Notes: generated by a model not told the origin, from the letters alone. DNA of 33,100 nt from Desulfovibrio sp. (GCA_031275465.1 JAISOT010000058.1:1-33100), one strand, 5' to 3'; positions 1-9,780 are shown, counted from the stretch's first letter. A program made the numbers and translations.

Positions 1-1373
1 TTGAGCAGGATTTGCCTGATGCGGCCCGCGTCGCCTATCAGGTTGCCGGGGATGTCGGGCGAGGCGTCGACGATCAGTTCAAGCGGCGTTTCCGCCATGC
101 GGATGCGGATAACGGACAACACGTCATTCAGGAGCGAGGCCGTTTCGTAAGGGGCGGGGCTGATCGCCAGACTGCCGGATTCGATTTTGGAAAAATCCAG
201 AATATCGTTAATGATGGAAAGCAGACTCGTTCCGGCGTTCCTGATGCCCGTGATGTACTCCAGCGCCTTCAGCCCGCCGTATTCCCGATGCGCCAGCTCG
301 CTCATGCCGATGATTGCGTTCATCGGGGTGCGAATCTCGTGGGACATGCGCGCCAGGAAATCGCTCTTGGCCCGGTTGGCCTCCTCGGCTATTTCCTTCA
401 TCTTGGTCAGAGACACGTTCTGTTCCCTGATTTGCTGGAAGGGTTTCGCGATGGTGTTCGCTGAAAAGAAAGCGGCCAGGACGCCAAAGCTGAAAAAGAG
501 CATCCCGGACAACAATAAAAGATGACGAATCTGCGCATAGGGGCTTTCACTGACGATGGCCACCACGCACATCGCCCATCCGTCCGTTCCGCGGATCGGC
601 AAGTAGGCGCAGACGCGGCTGCTGTTTTTGAAATGATACTCCCCCACGCCTGATCCTCCCTGGGTCACCAGGCTGAAAAATTCGCTCCGTTCCCTGGCGT
701 CCGCGCCGGCGTCCGGCTTGCCGCCTTCCCGGATAAAGTTATACCGATCCGCTACCATCTGGGGACGATAGTAGGAGATCATGGTTCCCTCCCGATCCAC
801 GATGAAGATATTTCCCGATGTCCATATCCTGAACTCGGAGATAGCGTTGTTGAAATAAAATCCCTCCAGCGTGGCGACCAGAATGCGCGACCCCATCGGG
901 ACACAGACGCGGATGACGAGCTTTCCGTCGTCGGCGATTTCCGTGGTGGAAACCACCCGCTCCCCGATGAACGCGCGCCGCATGTAAGGGCTTCGGACAA
1001 ATGCGTCGGATGGGGCCGATGAGCCGTAAGAAGCGATAACACCCATTGAATCCATAACCGTCAGGGCAAGATACCCGCGCTTCAACGTCTCTTCTTCCAG
1101 CAAGTCGGTCAAGCTGCGCGAGGGATTCAAGCCCTCGAGGCCACGCACGATGGTAAGCAGACAATCCGCCGCGATGGTGTCGACCGCCGTTTTCAACAGC
1201 TGGATATTGGCGGAGACCATCTTGGCCGCGATCTCGCCGATCACCATCGCCTCGTCCGCGATCGCCGTCCTGAAATGCGTCCGGCTGAAATATACTGAAA
1301 CCCCCGTGCTGGAAGCCGTGAGTAAAGTCACAATGGAAATAACGATGATGATCACTTTCGCTTTTATCGACAT
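1..1373 (-). CDS. Membrane sensor histidine kinase with periplasmic Cache-like sensor (C-terminal part runs off the left edge)
   Basis: Reading the reverse strand from the ATG at 1373 gives [38 protein letters not shown]..., a ~290-residue extracytoplasmic region, a second TM, then [20 protein letters not shown] (H-box) and [12 protein letters not shown]. His codon 339-341 is in frame with the start. Frame stays open to base 1, so it is absent from the complete-ORF list. Confidence 0.88.
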   Translation of the reverse strand, partial: MSIKAKVIIIVISIVTLLTASSTGVSVYFSRTHFRTAIADEAMVIGEIAAKMVSANIQLLKTAVDTIAADCLLTIVRGLEGLNPSRSLTDLLEEETLKRGYLALTVMDSMGVIASYGSSAPSDAFVRSPYMRRAFIGERVVSTTEIADDGKLVIRVCVPMGSRILVATLEGFYFNNAISEFRIWTSGNIFIVDREGTMISYYRPQMVADRYNFIREGGKPDAGADARERSEFFSLVTQGGSGVGEYHFKNSSRVCAYLPIRGTDGWAMCVVAIVSESPYAQIRHLLLLSGMLFFSFGVLAAFFSANTIAKPFQQIREQNVSLTKMKEIAEEANRAKSDFLARMSHEIRTPMNAIIGMSELAHREYGGLKALEYITGIRNAGTSLLSIINDILDFSKIESGSLAISPAPYETASLLNDVLSVIRIRMAETPLELIVDASPDIPGNLIGDAGRIRQILL

Positions 1374-1427
1374 GGCAACTCTCTACTTCAAATCTGCGAG
1401 AACAGACTCCCCCTCGCCGCCTCGGAG

Positions 1428-2504
1428 TCAAAACTGAGCGGCGTATTTCATGATGTTGGCTCTGTCGTAGCGCATGATGGGCTGGCTCACAATTTGCCCA
1501 TTGGGCTGGATCGTGTACCTGCCAAGTTTTCTGGCCCTGAATGTCGCCCCCGGAACGATGGAGAAGCCCTCCCGCGCTTCGGCCCACACCATATAAACGC
1601 CCAAATATCCCAGGTAGTGGGGATCCCAGAGCTGAAAGCTTTCACAGGTCCCGTCCAGAACAAATTCCGCCATTTCGGACGGGAGCCCGAAGCCCGTCAC
1701 CTTGACCTTGCCTGACATGCCGCTCTCCCGAACGGCGCGGCACGCCGCGGCAACGCCCACTGTCGTGGGGGAGAGAATCCCTTCCAGCCTTGGATATTTT
1801 GAGAGGAGATCCTTCGTCACTGCCATGGACCTATCCACCTGGTCGTCGCCGTAGACAACCTCCACAAGCTTCATTCTCGCATATTTGGGGTTCTCCTTTA
1901 CTTCTCTTTGCATGCGGTTGACCCATGAACTCTGGTCCGGGGCGTCCTCGGTGGCGGACACAATGGCGAACTGCCCATCGTAACCGATTTGCTCGCCCAT
2001 CAGATCCAACTGCGCATTGGGGATTATTTTAAAGTCCGCCGGTATGATCGCCGCGTCCCTATGGCTCTCGCTGCCCGGGATGTCCTGGTTGATGCTGATG
2101 ATGCGCGTTCCCCCCTTGCGGGCCTCATCAAACACGTCGTTGAGGGCGGTGTTGGAATTCGACGCGATGAATACGGCGTCGGCTTTGTCCTGAATTGCCC
2201 TTTTCACAAATTCGATCTGGTTTTCAGGCTCCGCGATCTGCGGTCCAATATAGACGTACCTGAAATGTTCCTCGCCCAACTCGGAGATCGCCTCGAACAA
2301 ACCCGTGCTCATCGCCTCAAAATAGGGGTTATTCAAGTTTTTGGGGATGAAATAGATCGTGATTTTCTTGCTCTCCGCGGGCACTCTCACCGTCTCGACA
2401 ATGCGCGTGTCGGGGGTTTTCCAGCCGAACGAAAAGAAAACGGCAAACAGTCCAGCGAGCGCCGCAATGAACGTGGTCATGACAAAAATGTTCTTCTTCA
2501 TCAA
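1428..2504 (-). CDS. Periplasmic substrate-binding protein, sugar/AI-2 type (Peripla_BP_4-like)
   Basis: 358 aa with N-terminal hydrophobic segment, then ITIYFIPKNLNNPYFEAMSTGLFEAISELGEE...DAVFIASNSNTALNDVFDEARKGGTRIISINQDIPGSESHRDAAI, typical of RhaS/LsrB/LuxP-like binding proteins. Confidence 0.85.
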   Translation of the reverse strand: MMKKNIFVMTTFIAALAGLFAVFFSFGWKTPDTRIVETVRVPAESKKITIYFIPKNLNNPYFEAMSTGLFEAISELGEEHFRYVYIGPQIAEPENQIEFVKRAIQDKADAVFIASNSNTALNDVFDEARKGGTRIISINQDIPGSESHRDAAIIPADFKIIPNAQLDLMGEQIGYDGQFAIVSATEDAPDQSSWVNRMQREVKENPKYARMKLVEVVYGDDQVDRSMAVTKDLLSKYPRLEGILSPTTVGVAAACRAVRESGMSGKVKVTGFGLPSEMAEFVLDGTCESFQLWDPHYLGYLGVYMVWAEAREGFSIVPGATFRARKLGRYTIQPNGQIVSQPIMRYDRANIMKYAAQF

Positions 2505-2936
2505 TTTTTCACTCCAGTCTTTCTTCGATACCGTTCACACGATCTCTCTGCATCCGCCGCCGAGCGAAACGGGCCGATCTCACTTGTGCAGGTATTCGCA
2601 CAATATGGACAGTCGTTCCTTTAACAGAGAGATACGCGAATTGGAAGTAGCTGAAACGTTGCCTGGATATCCGGATTGGCCCGGAATAAGACGCATTTTT
2701 CGTATTCATCGGACCAGGATAGAAAAAATAAAACCACCGGTGAAAGTATATGCGGAATTACAAGTTTGTGCAAAGATAAGACGGAGTATTGGGTTATGCC
2801 TCCTCTTGACAAGGCATGCGTTTTTGTGTTTGGTTCTGGCAGCTAACCAAATTCCATGTTGATTCACTCTAGCAATCAATAATTATTGTATATTTTTATT
2901 GAGGCAGACTTTCTGACCTTTTCCTGCGAGGGCATA

Positions 2937-4619
2937 ATGGGCAATGAGCCGGATAAAGTCATCTATTCCATGATCCGCGTTTCCAAACGCCACGGGCAGA
3001 AGGAAGTGCTCAAGGATATTTCCCTCTCCTATTTTTATGGGGCGAAAATCGGCGTTCTGGGCATGAACGGCGCAGGAAAATCATCGCTCTTAAAGATACT
3101 TGCCGGCGTGGATCAGACCTTTGACGGAAAAACCGTTCTAGCGCCAGGGTACAGTATCGGCTACCTGGAGCAGGAACCCCTCGCCTCTGAAAAACGCACC
3201 GTGCGCGAGATTGTTGAGGAAGGCGTTAAAGAGCTCACGGCTATCGCCAAGGATTTCGAAGCCATCAATGCCCGCTTCGCCGAACCTTTGGAGCCTGGGG
3301 AAATGGACGCGCTGATAGCCAGGCAGGCCGCAGTGCAGGAATTGATGGACGCCAAAAACATCTGGGATTTGGACGCGCGTCTGGAAATGGCCATGGATGC
3401 CCTGCGTTGCCCGCCCGCGGACATGCCCGTTGACAGCGTCTCCGGCGGCGAACGGCGCCGTGTGGCCCTGTGCCGGCTTTTGTTGCTGAATCCGGATATA
3501 CTGCTGCTGGACGAGCCGACCAACCATCTTGACGCCGAGTCCGTGGCTTGGCTTGAACGCTATCTCTCCTCCTTCCCCGGTACCGTCATTGCCGTAACCC
3601 ACGACAGGTATTTTCTGGACGATGTCGCCGGCTGGATACTGGAACTGGACAGAGGCAGGGGAATCCCCTGGAAGGGCAACTATTCCTCCTGGCTGGAGCA
3701 GAAACAAAAACGCCTTGCCGGTGAAGAAAAGACAGAAGCCCAGCGTCAGAAAACGCTGGCCCGCGAACTGGAGTGGATACGCATGTCGCCCAAGGGCCGC
3801 CACGCCAAAGGCAAGGCGAGACTCAACGCCTATGAGGCCATGCTTTCCCACGAGAGCGAAAAAAGGGCATCTGATCTGGAAATTTATATCCCGCCGGGAC
3901 CGCGCCTGGGGAAAAGCGTCATCGAATTATCCGGCGTAAGCAAGAGTCTTGGCGAAAAGCTTCTTATGGAAAACGTCAACGCTCTGATCCCCCCGGGAGC
4001 CATTGTCGGCATTATCGGCCCCAACGGAGCAGGCAAGACGACTCTCTTCAAGCTGCTGACCGGCGACGAGAAACCGGACTCCGGTTCGCTGAAGGTGGGA
4101 GAGACCGTGCGTTTCGCCTACGTTGATCAGAACCGCGCATCCCTGACGCCGGGCAAGACGGTATACGAACTCGTCAGCGGCGGGCAGGAAAGCGTCAGGC
4201 TTGGCAACAGGGAAATGAACGCGCGGGCCTATTGCGCGCGCTTCAATTTTCACGGCGCCGATCAGCAGAAAAAGGCGGAAATTCTTTCAGGAGGGGAGCG
4301 AAACCGTCTGCATCTGGCCCTCATGCTCAAATCAGGCGCCAACGTTCTGCTGCTCGACGAGCCTACCAACGATATTGACGTCAACACTGTACGCGCCCTT
4401 GAAGACGCGTTGGACAACTTCGCCGGATGCGCCCTCGTCATCAGCCATGACCGATGGTTTCTGGATCGCGTGGCAAGCCACATCCTGGCTTTTGAGGGGG
4501 ACTCCGACGTGGTTTACTTTGAGGGCAATTATTCCGACTACGAGGAAGAGAGGAAAAAACGCCTGGGTAAGGCGGCGGACACGCCGCGCAGAATCAAATT
4601 CCGCAAGCTGACGCGTTGA
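2937..4619 (+). CDS. ettA: ABC-F ATPase, EttA-type energy-dependent translational throttle protein
   Basis: Two ABC domains (GMNGAGKSSLLK / SVSGGERRRVALCRLLL / LLLDEPTNHLD and GPNGAGKTTLFK / LSGGERNRLHLALML / LLLDEPTNDID), YIPPGPRLG linker and C-terminal RRIKFRKL as in EttA. ATG at 2937 preceded by GCGAGG is preferred over the 2886 start. Confidence 0.93.
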   Translation: MGNEPDKVIYSMIRVSKRHGQKEVLKDISLSYFYGAKIGVLGMNGAGKSSLLKILAGVDQTFDGKTVLAPGYSIGYLEQEPLASEKRTVREIVEEGVKELTAIAKDFEAINARFAEPLEPGEMDALIARQAAVQELMDAKNIWDLDARLEMAMDALRCPPADMPVDSVSGGERRRVALCRLLLLNPDILLLDEPTNHLDAESVAWLERYLSSFPGTVIAVTHDRYFLDDVAGWILELDRGRGIPWKGNYSSWLEQKQKRLAGEEKTEAQRQKTLARELEWIRMSPKGRHAKGKARLNAYEAMLSHESEKRASDLEIYIPPGPRLGKSVIELSGVSKSLGEKLLMENVNALIPPGAIVGIIGPNGAGKTTLFKLLTGDEKPDSGSLKVGETVRFAYVDQNRASLTPGKTVYELVSGGQESVRLGNREMNARAYCARFNFHGADQQKKAEILSGGERNRLHLALMLKSGANVLLLDEPTNDIDVNTVRALEDALDNFAGCALVISHDRWFLDRVASHILAFEGDSDVVYFEGNYSDYEEERKKRLGKAADTPRRIKFRKLTR

Positions 4620-4631
4620 GCCCGAACCGAG

Positions 4632-6185
4632 GTGAAAACCATGTTCCTTCACAACAAAGGGAAACCCTGCTGCCTGGCCGCGCTGGCCTGCCTGTGTTTT
4701 TCCCAGGTTGTTGCCGTCTCCGCATCGGATATCGGCGCCGCTCCGGCGCAACCCAAAACGGTTGTGCTCTCGCCGGACGCCGGACGATTTTTTGTTGAAG
4801 AACGGGGCAAAGTCGTCGCAAAAGACGGCGTAAGCCTTGTCGTTTTTGACATCCCCAACGGCGCTGACGGCCTGCGGATTGAAATTCCCGGACAGCAGGC
4901 GGCGCATTGGACAAGCGCGGCATTGCGCCGTGACGCCGGGGGCGAAGCGGCGCGGTCCCGCGAGGCCCTGCTGGCGGAAAAGGCGCGACTCATCGGACAA
5001 CGCGAGGCCGCACGCGCGCGTACCGCCCTGTGGAAGCATATTCCGGAACAGGGAATTCCCGTTCAGGATCTGGAAAGTCACGGCACGCGCATGACGGAAG
5101 CGATCGTCGCGTCGGTTGCCGATGAAGCCCGGATACAGGGCGATCTTGAGGCGCTGGAACAGGTTCTTGCTCTCCTGCCGGAAAGTTCCCCGGTCTGGCG
5201 GCGCGTGACCGTGACGTTGCGAAAATCCGTTTCGGGCGTCGACGACCTGCCGGTGCACTACAGCTACACCCTTCACAATTGCGGCTGGCGGCCGGTATAT
5301 GCCTTTGACGCCATTTCGGAAAAGGACGAAATCGCGGTGCGCCTGCTGGCTGAAATCCGCCAGTTCACAGGCATGGACTGGAGTGATGTGAAATTGGTTC
5401 TCGCCTCCCGCGGGCCGGGAATGCTGGAGCCGGCAAGCCTGCCCCGCTGGGAGGTGGGATCTTCCGCTGGTCTGGCGCCGCAACAGACGCGGCTGCAAAG
5501 GCCGCCGCCCGCCGATGCGCGACCTAAGCCGGCCAGAATGGCGGCTCCCGCAAATATGCCGGCGCAGGCGGACGCTTCAGGCGCGTATGCCTCCTGGAGT
5601 TTGGCGACGCGCGCCCTGCCGGAAGGGGTTTCGCGTCTTGTCATTGATGAGGATGTCTGGAAAACACCCTTGCGGTGGCTCGCGCGCCCCCTGCAGGGAG
5701 ACAGCCGCGTCTGGCTGACGGCGAAATGTGCGCCGCGAGGGAATAAAATCTGGCCTTCAGGCGGCGCGGAATACAATGTGGACGGCCAGTTTCTGGGCCA
5801 GGGCGTTTTCAGGCCGCAGGGCGGTTCAGCCGATCTCTTTTTCGGAGCGGACCCCAGAGTGAGCGTCGTCACCACGGCGGACGACAAAAAACGGGGGGAA
5901 AGCGGTTTTATAGGCAAAAACCGCACCTGGTTCTGGTCGTGGACGTTTACTCTGCACAATGACCACGACCGGCCGGTGAATGTGCGTCTGGAACACCCGG
6001 AACCCCTGATCGTGGAGCAGTCGGTTGAAGTGAAATACCAGGACAGCCTCCCCGCCAAAAGAGACGAAAAAAATCACGCGCTGTTCTGGGATATCGCGGT
6101 GCCCGCAAAAGGCAAGGCCAACCTCAGCCACGCCATAACCATTACAGCGCCCAAAGATTTGCCCCTCTCGCCGGTGGCTCCCTGA
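4632..6185 (+). CDS. DUF4139 domain-containing secreted protein
   Basis: Signal peptide-like N terminus, VHYSYTLHNCGWRPVYAFDA, and C-terminal KNRTWFWSWTFTLHNDHDRPVNVRLEHPEP...VKYQ...LFWDIAVPAKGKANLSHAITITAP, consistent with the DUF4139/MuiA-like family. Confidence 0.7.
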   Translation: MKTMFLHNKGKPCCLAALACLCFSQVVAVSASDIGAAPAQPKTVVLSPDAGRFFVEERGKVVAKDGVSLVVFDIPNGADGLRIEIPGQQAAHWTSAALRRDAGGEAARSREALLAEKARLIGQREAARARTALWKHIPEQGIPVQDLESHGTRMTEAIVASVADEARIQGDLEALEQVLALLPESSPVWRRVTVTLRKSVSGVDDLPVHYSYTLHNCGWRPVYAFDAISEKDEIAVRLLAEIRQFTGMDWSDVKLVLASRGPGMLEPASLPRWEVGSSAGLAPQQTRLQRPPPADARPKPARMAAPANMPAQADASGAYASWSLATRALPEGVSRLVIDEDVWKTPLRWLARPLQGDSRVWLTAKCAPRGNKIWPSGGAEYNVDGQFLGQGVFRPQGGSADLFFGADPRVSVVTTADDKKRGESGFIGKNRTWFWSWTFTLHNDHDRPVNVRLEHPEPLIVEQSVEVKYQDSLPAKRDEKNHALFWDIAVPAKGKANLSHAITITAPKDLPLSPVAP

Positions 6186-6259
6186 CGGCCGGGCGCGAAA
6201 AACAGGAAATCCCGTCTTGCGCAATAAGGCGGCGCGGCAAAAAATTGCGGTTCAACCCT

Positions 6260-6694
6260 TCAGGTTTCCCGGCATGTTGCGCGCAGCAACTCGCCGGCCA
6301 CGAAAATACCGTTTACTCCAGCCTCGCAGGCAATACGCGCAAGTTCATCCAGCTTTTCAGTCCGCAGCTTGAAAACTTTCAACAGCATCGGCAGATTGAC
6401 GCCTGTCACCACCTCCAGCTGAACATGGTTGCCGAGCAGGGAAAGAGCAATGTTGGCGGGCGTGCCGCCGAACATATCGGTGAGAATAATCACTCCGGCC
6501 CCTTTGTTGAGACGGGTTACGGCGTCATCCAGACGGCGGACAATTTCGGAGACTTCGTTCTCCATGGTCACGCTCATGGAAGTGCAGTCGCTGAGCGGGC
6601 CAAGAACGGCTTCCGCGGCGCGCAGCATGGCCGAACCGTAATCGGCGTAAGAAACGATGACAATTCCTACTTCTGTCGTGTCTTTCTCAGCCAT
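6260..6694 (-). CDS. Orphan PTS EIIA, mannose/fructose family, with the expected active-site His replaced by Tyr
   Basis: VGIVIVSYADYGSAMLRAAEAVLGP...GAGVIILTDMFGGTPANIALSLL...VTGVNLPMLLKVF is diagnostic of EIIA-Man. The T-H-(G/A) motif reads S-Y-A. Confidence 0.87.
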   Translation of the reverse strand: MAEKDTTEVGIVIVSYADYGSAMLRAAEAVLGPLSDCTSMSVTMENEVSEIVRRLDDAVTRLNKGAGVIILTDMFGGTPANIALSLLGNHVQLEVVTGVNLPMLLKVFKLRTEKLDELARIACEAGVNGIFVAGELLRATCRET

Positions 6695-6730
6695 GGAAAA
6701 TCCGCGCTGTTTATACGGTGCTTGGCAATC

Positions 6731-7675
6731 TCAGCCCAGTTCAAGATGTCTGTGCTCCAGCGAAACAGGATAATCCGCCTGACGAAGCGTCTGCGCGATT
6801 TCCTCGGCCATGGCCACGGAGCGATGCCGCCCGCCGGTGCAGCCTACAGCAACGGCAACGCGGTAGCGGCCTTCCGCTTCCATCATGGGAAGCATGAAGC
6901 AAAGCAGATCATTCAACTTTCTGGAAAATTCCACCGCTTTCTCCGTGGCGAAAACATAGTCGGAAACAGCTTTATCCTTGCCGCAAAGCGGGCGTAATTC
7001 CTCAATAAAATATGGATTTGGAAGAAAGCGCAAGTCAAAGACAATGTCCGCCTCGCGAGGGACGCCGTATTTGAAGCCAAAAGATATCACGTTGACGCGC
7101 ACGGCGCGCAGTTTGCTGTGATGGCCGCTCCAACGTTTCTGTATGGCTCTGCGCAAATCATGTACGGAAAATTTTGTGGTATCAATGATTATATCCGCCA
7201 GCTCCCGCAGAGGAGTCAAACTTTCACGCTCAAGCATGAGCGCGGCCTCCAGGCCCATGCCTTTGCGCTCCAGGGGATGGGGTCTGCGCGTTGTGGCGTA
7301 GCGGCGGATAAGCTCCGGCGTCAGGGCCTCCAGAAAGATCAGCCAGGACCGGATGCCCCGCTCGCTCAAAACGGACAAGGCTTCATTTATTTCGCCGAGA
7401 AAATTGCTTTGCCGCATGTCCATGCCCAAAGCAATGCCCTTGAAATGCGACATGGGATGGAGCTTCATCATATCCGCCATTTCAGGGGCAAGGTTGGCCG
7501 GCAGGCCGTCCACGGTAAAATAATTCAAATCTTCAAAGACTTGCAGAGCCGTACTTTTGCCGGCCCCGGAGAGCCCGGTGACGATGCATGCCCGCATCCC
7601 GGTCTGCTCCGCGCCCGCTTCCCGACAACCATCATCAGGCTTTGCGGAGCGGGAAGATCCGGATGAAACTTCCAT
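6731..7675 (-). CDS. rapZ: RNase adapter protein RapZ / P-loop nucleotide-binding protein (start could be 7597)
   Basis: Walker A CIVTGLSGAGKSTALQVFEDLNYFTVDGLP, YATTRRPHPL, FGFKYGVPREADIVFDLRFLPNPY, C-terminal VGCTGGRHRSVAMAEEIA. Confidence 0.95.
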   Translation of the reverse strand: MEVSSGSSRSAKPDDGCREAGAEQTGMRACIVTGLSGAGKSTALQVFEDLNYFTVDGLPANLAPEMADMMKLHPMSHFKGIALGMDMRQSNFLGEINEALSVLSERGIRSWLIFLEALTPELIRRYATTRRPHPLERKGMGLEAALMLERESLTPLRELADIIIDTTKFSVHDLRRAIQKRWSGHHSKLRAVRVNVISFGFKYGVPREADIVFDLRFLPNPYFIEELRPLCGKDKAVSDYVFATEKAVEFSRKLNDLLCFMLPMMEAEGRYRVAVAVGCTGGRHRSVAMAEEIAQTLRQADYPVSLEHRHLELG

Positions 7676-7686
7676 ACGGTCGACGG

Positions 7687-8226
7687 CTACAACACGGGAT
7701 CAATCAGGGCGTAACCGCCCGCCCGTCTGCGGTAGACGACATTGACGCGGCTGCTTTCCGCGTTGAAAAAGACGAAAAATTCGCTGCCTATCGCGTCAAG
7801 CTGCATAATGGCTTCGTCAACATGCATGGGTTTGGAAGCGAAACGATCAGTGCCCTGAACGGACGCGCCTTCTTCCGCCTGCACGTCAAGATTCCAGGTA
7901 AAGACGTCAATGTCGGCTCTGGCCGTTTTGCGCCTGTGCTCCTTGACGCGTGAAACCTGGCGTTTGATTTGGGATTCCACCTTGTCGGAGACCAAATCTA
8001 TGGCCGCATACATGTCGTTGCTCTGCTCGGAAGCGTTGATGTGCAGCCCCTCGCCTGTAACCGTCACTTCACAGCGATGGCGGAATTTGTCCACTATAAG
8101 AACGACGCTCATATCAAGCCCGGAGGATTTTCCATAAAAACGCTCCAGTTTTTCCATACGGCGGCGCGCATATCTTTTAAGGTGTTCGGACGGTTCAAAA
8201 TTTTTAAAGGCAAAAGAGATGTTCAT
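7687..8226 (-). CDS. hpf: Ribosome hibernation promoting factor, long form
   Basis: MNISFAFKNFEPSEHLKRYARRRMEKLERFYG...DMYAAIDLVSDKVESQIKRQ plus C-terminal domain PMHVDEAIMQLDAIGSEFFVFFNAESSRVNVVYRRRAGGYALIDP. ATG at 8226 preferred over 8295. Confidence 0.93.
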   Translation of the reverse strand: MNISFAFKNFEPSEHLKRYARRRMEKLERFYGKSSGLDMSVVLIVDKFRHRCEVTVTGEGLHINASEQSNDMYAAIDLVSDKVESQIKRQVSRVKEHRRKTARADIDVFTWNLDVQAEEGASVQGTDRFASKPMHVDEAIMQLDAIGSEFFVFFNAESSRVNVVYRRRAGGYALIDPVL

Positions 8227-8254
8227 ACAATTCTCCTTGAGCATTTCCTGATTC

Positions 8255-9685
8255 TCAAAAATGTTTCTTGCGTTTTGATGAAGACGGGATATCAAGCGCT
8301 GTCCGGTATTTTGCCACGGTACGGCGGGCGATGTTCACCTGAAGGGCTTCCTTGAGCATCTCGGCGAGCCGTTCGTCACTCAGGGGCGTACAGGGATTTT
8401 CCTCCGAAATAAAATTTTTTATCAGAGCTTTTACACTTTCGGAGGCGACCTGATTGCCGTCTTCCAATTCAAGGCCGCTGTTAAAGAAGAACTTTAATTC
8501 AAACATGCCGTGGGGCGTTGCCGCGTACTTGTTTGTGGTTATGCGGCTGATTGTGGACTCATGCATGTCGATGTCGTCCGCGATATCTTTAAGGATCAAA
8601 GGAACAAGCTTTGTAATGCCGTGCTCAAAAAATTCCCGCTGCTGCCGGACAATGCTCTCCATAACTTTGTAGAGCGTGCGCTGTCGTTGTTGAAGGCTTT
8701 TAATCAGCCACGAAGCCGCGCGTATTTTTTCGTTGCAGTATTCTTTTTCCTTTTCCGAGGAATAGTTGATTTTTGCATCACACAGCGAGGAAAGGCGCAA
8801 CTGCGGCAAATCTTCATCATTCAGCAGAATTGCAAATTCATCATCAATCTTGTAAACATATACGTCGGGGCTGATATACACGGGATCGCCGCCGCCGAAA
8901 CTCGCTCCCGGCAGAGGATCAAGGCTTTGTATAATGCTCAGATACTCCTTCAAATCTTCAAAATCCAGCCTGAATTTTCGTAAAAGCGGCTTGTAGCGCC
9001 TGGCTTCCAAGTCCCCCAGATGCGACTGGACAAGTTCAACGAGAACAGGATCGCGATCATATCCGAGGTTTTTAATCTGGATGAGCAAACATTCTTTCGC
9101 GTCATGCGCGGCAACGCCAACCGGATCAAACAGCTGAACGCGCTCAAGCACGTGGAGCGCTTCTTCAGGCGTTGAAGATGTCAACTCGGCGATTTCTTTG
9201 AGGGAGGCCTGCAAATAGCCGGAAGAGGAAAGATTGCCTATAATCGCCTCGCCAATGCCTTTCTGTGTCTCGTTCATGGCGGAAAGACGCAATTGCCAGA
9301 GCAGATGGCTTTCCAGCGTCGGCTTTGCGGCATATCTGGTTTCAAGAGGGGCAATGTCGTCAGGAAGTTCCGTTTCGTGCCTCTGGGAAAGACGGGGGGT
9401 GCTCGCAAATTCGCCGAGGTAATCCTCCCAGTCGGCGTTGCGGTTCAGCTCCCTGCCATACGCATCATCATCCGTGCCGTCACGGCGGAGATCTTCAACA
9501 GTTTCACTGTCAACGCCGTCTTCCGGGGGGCCTTCTTCCAGAAAGGGGTTTTCCTGGAGTTCCTGCTGCATTGTTTCCAGAAGCTCCAGACGGGAAAGCT
9601 GCAGCAATCTGATGGCCTGTTGCAACTGCGGCGTCATGAAAAGCTGCTGATTGAGTTTTAATTGCTGACGAAGTTCCAGTGCCAT
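8255..9685 (-). CDS. rpoN: RNA polymerase sigma-54 factor
   Basis: MALELRQQLKLNQQLFMTPQLQQAIRLLQLSRLEL N terminus and RpoN box ARRTVAKYR near the C terminus. Confidence 0.96.
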   Translation of the reverse strand: MALELRQQLKLNQQLFMTPQLQQAIRLLQLSRLELLETMQQELQENPFLEEGPPEDGVDSETVEDLRRDGTDDDAYGRELNRNADWEDYLGEFASTPRLSQRHETELPDDIAPLETRYAAKPTLESHLLWQLRLSAMNETQKGIGEAIIGNLSSSGYLQASLKEIAELTSSTPEEALHVLERVQLFDPVGVAAHDAKECLLIQIKNLGYDRDPVLVELVQSHLGDLEARRYKPLLRKFRLDFEDLKEYLSIIQSLDPLPGASFGGGDPVYISPDVYVYKIDDEFAILLNDEDLPQLRLSSLCDAKINYSSEKEKEYCNEKIRAASWLIKSLQQRQRTLYKVMESIVRQQREFFEHGITKLVPLILKDIADDIDMHESTISRITTNKYAATPHGMFELKFFFNSGLELEDGNQVASESVKALIKNFISEENPCTPLSDERLAEMLKEALQVNIARRTVAKYRTALDIPSSSKRKKHF

Positions 9686-9780
9686 ATTGATTTTGTCGCA
9701 ACAAAGATGCCCGCAGGCGGCATATTGAATTTACATGTGACTATTTCACTTTTTATGGCGGAAGCCGGTTTTGGACATTG

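Noticed and set aside
739-1587. 282-aa minus-strand ORF in the kinase region
   Set aside because: Out of frame with the kinase reading (MSIKAKV...HEIRTPM); the His/Arg/Gly-rich product is a frame artefact spanning the end of the binding-protein gene.
2359-2862. 167-aa plus-strand ORF running out of the binding-protein gene into the spacer
   Set aside because: Mostly antisense to the binding protein; no domain and no clear ribosome-binding site.
3138-3851. 237-aa minus-strand ORF inside ettA
   Set aside because: Antisense of conserved ABC-F coding sequence; no recognisable protein motifs.
4332-5498. 388-aa minus-strand ORF antisense to ettA and the DUF4139 gene
   Set aside because: Composition-driven shadow ORF over two well-supported plus-strand genes; Arg/Gln/His-rich with no domain signature.
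6186-6259. Bidirectional terminator between the convergent DUF4139 and EIIA genes
   Set aside because: Only short imperfect inverted repeats with no adjacent T tract were visible.
6245-6997. 250-aa plus-strand ORF across EIIA and rapZ
   Set aside because: Antisense to two strongly supported genes; no family resemblance.
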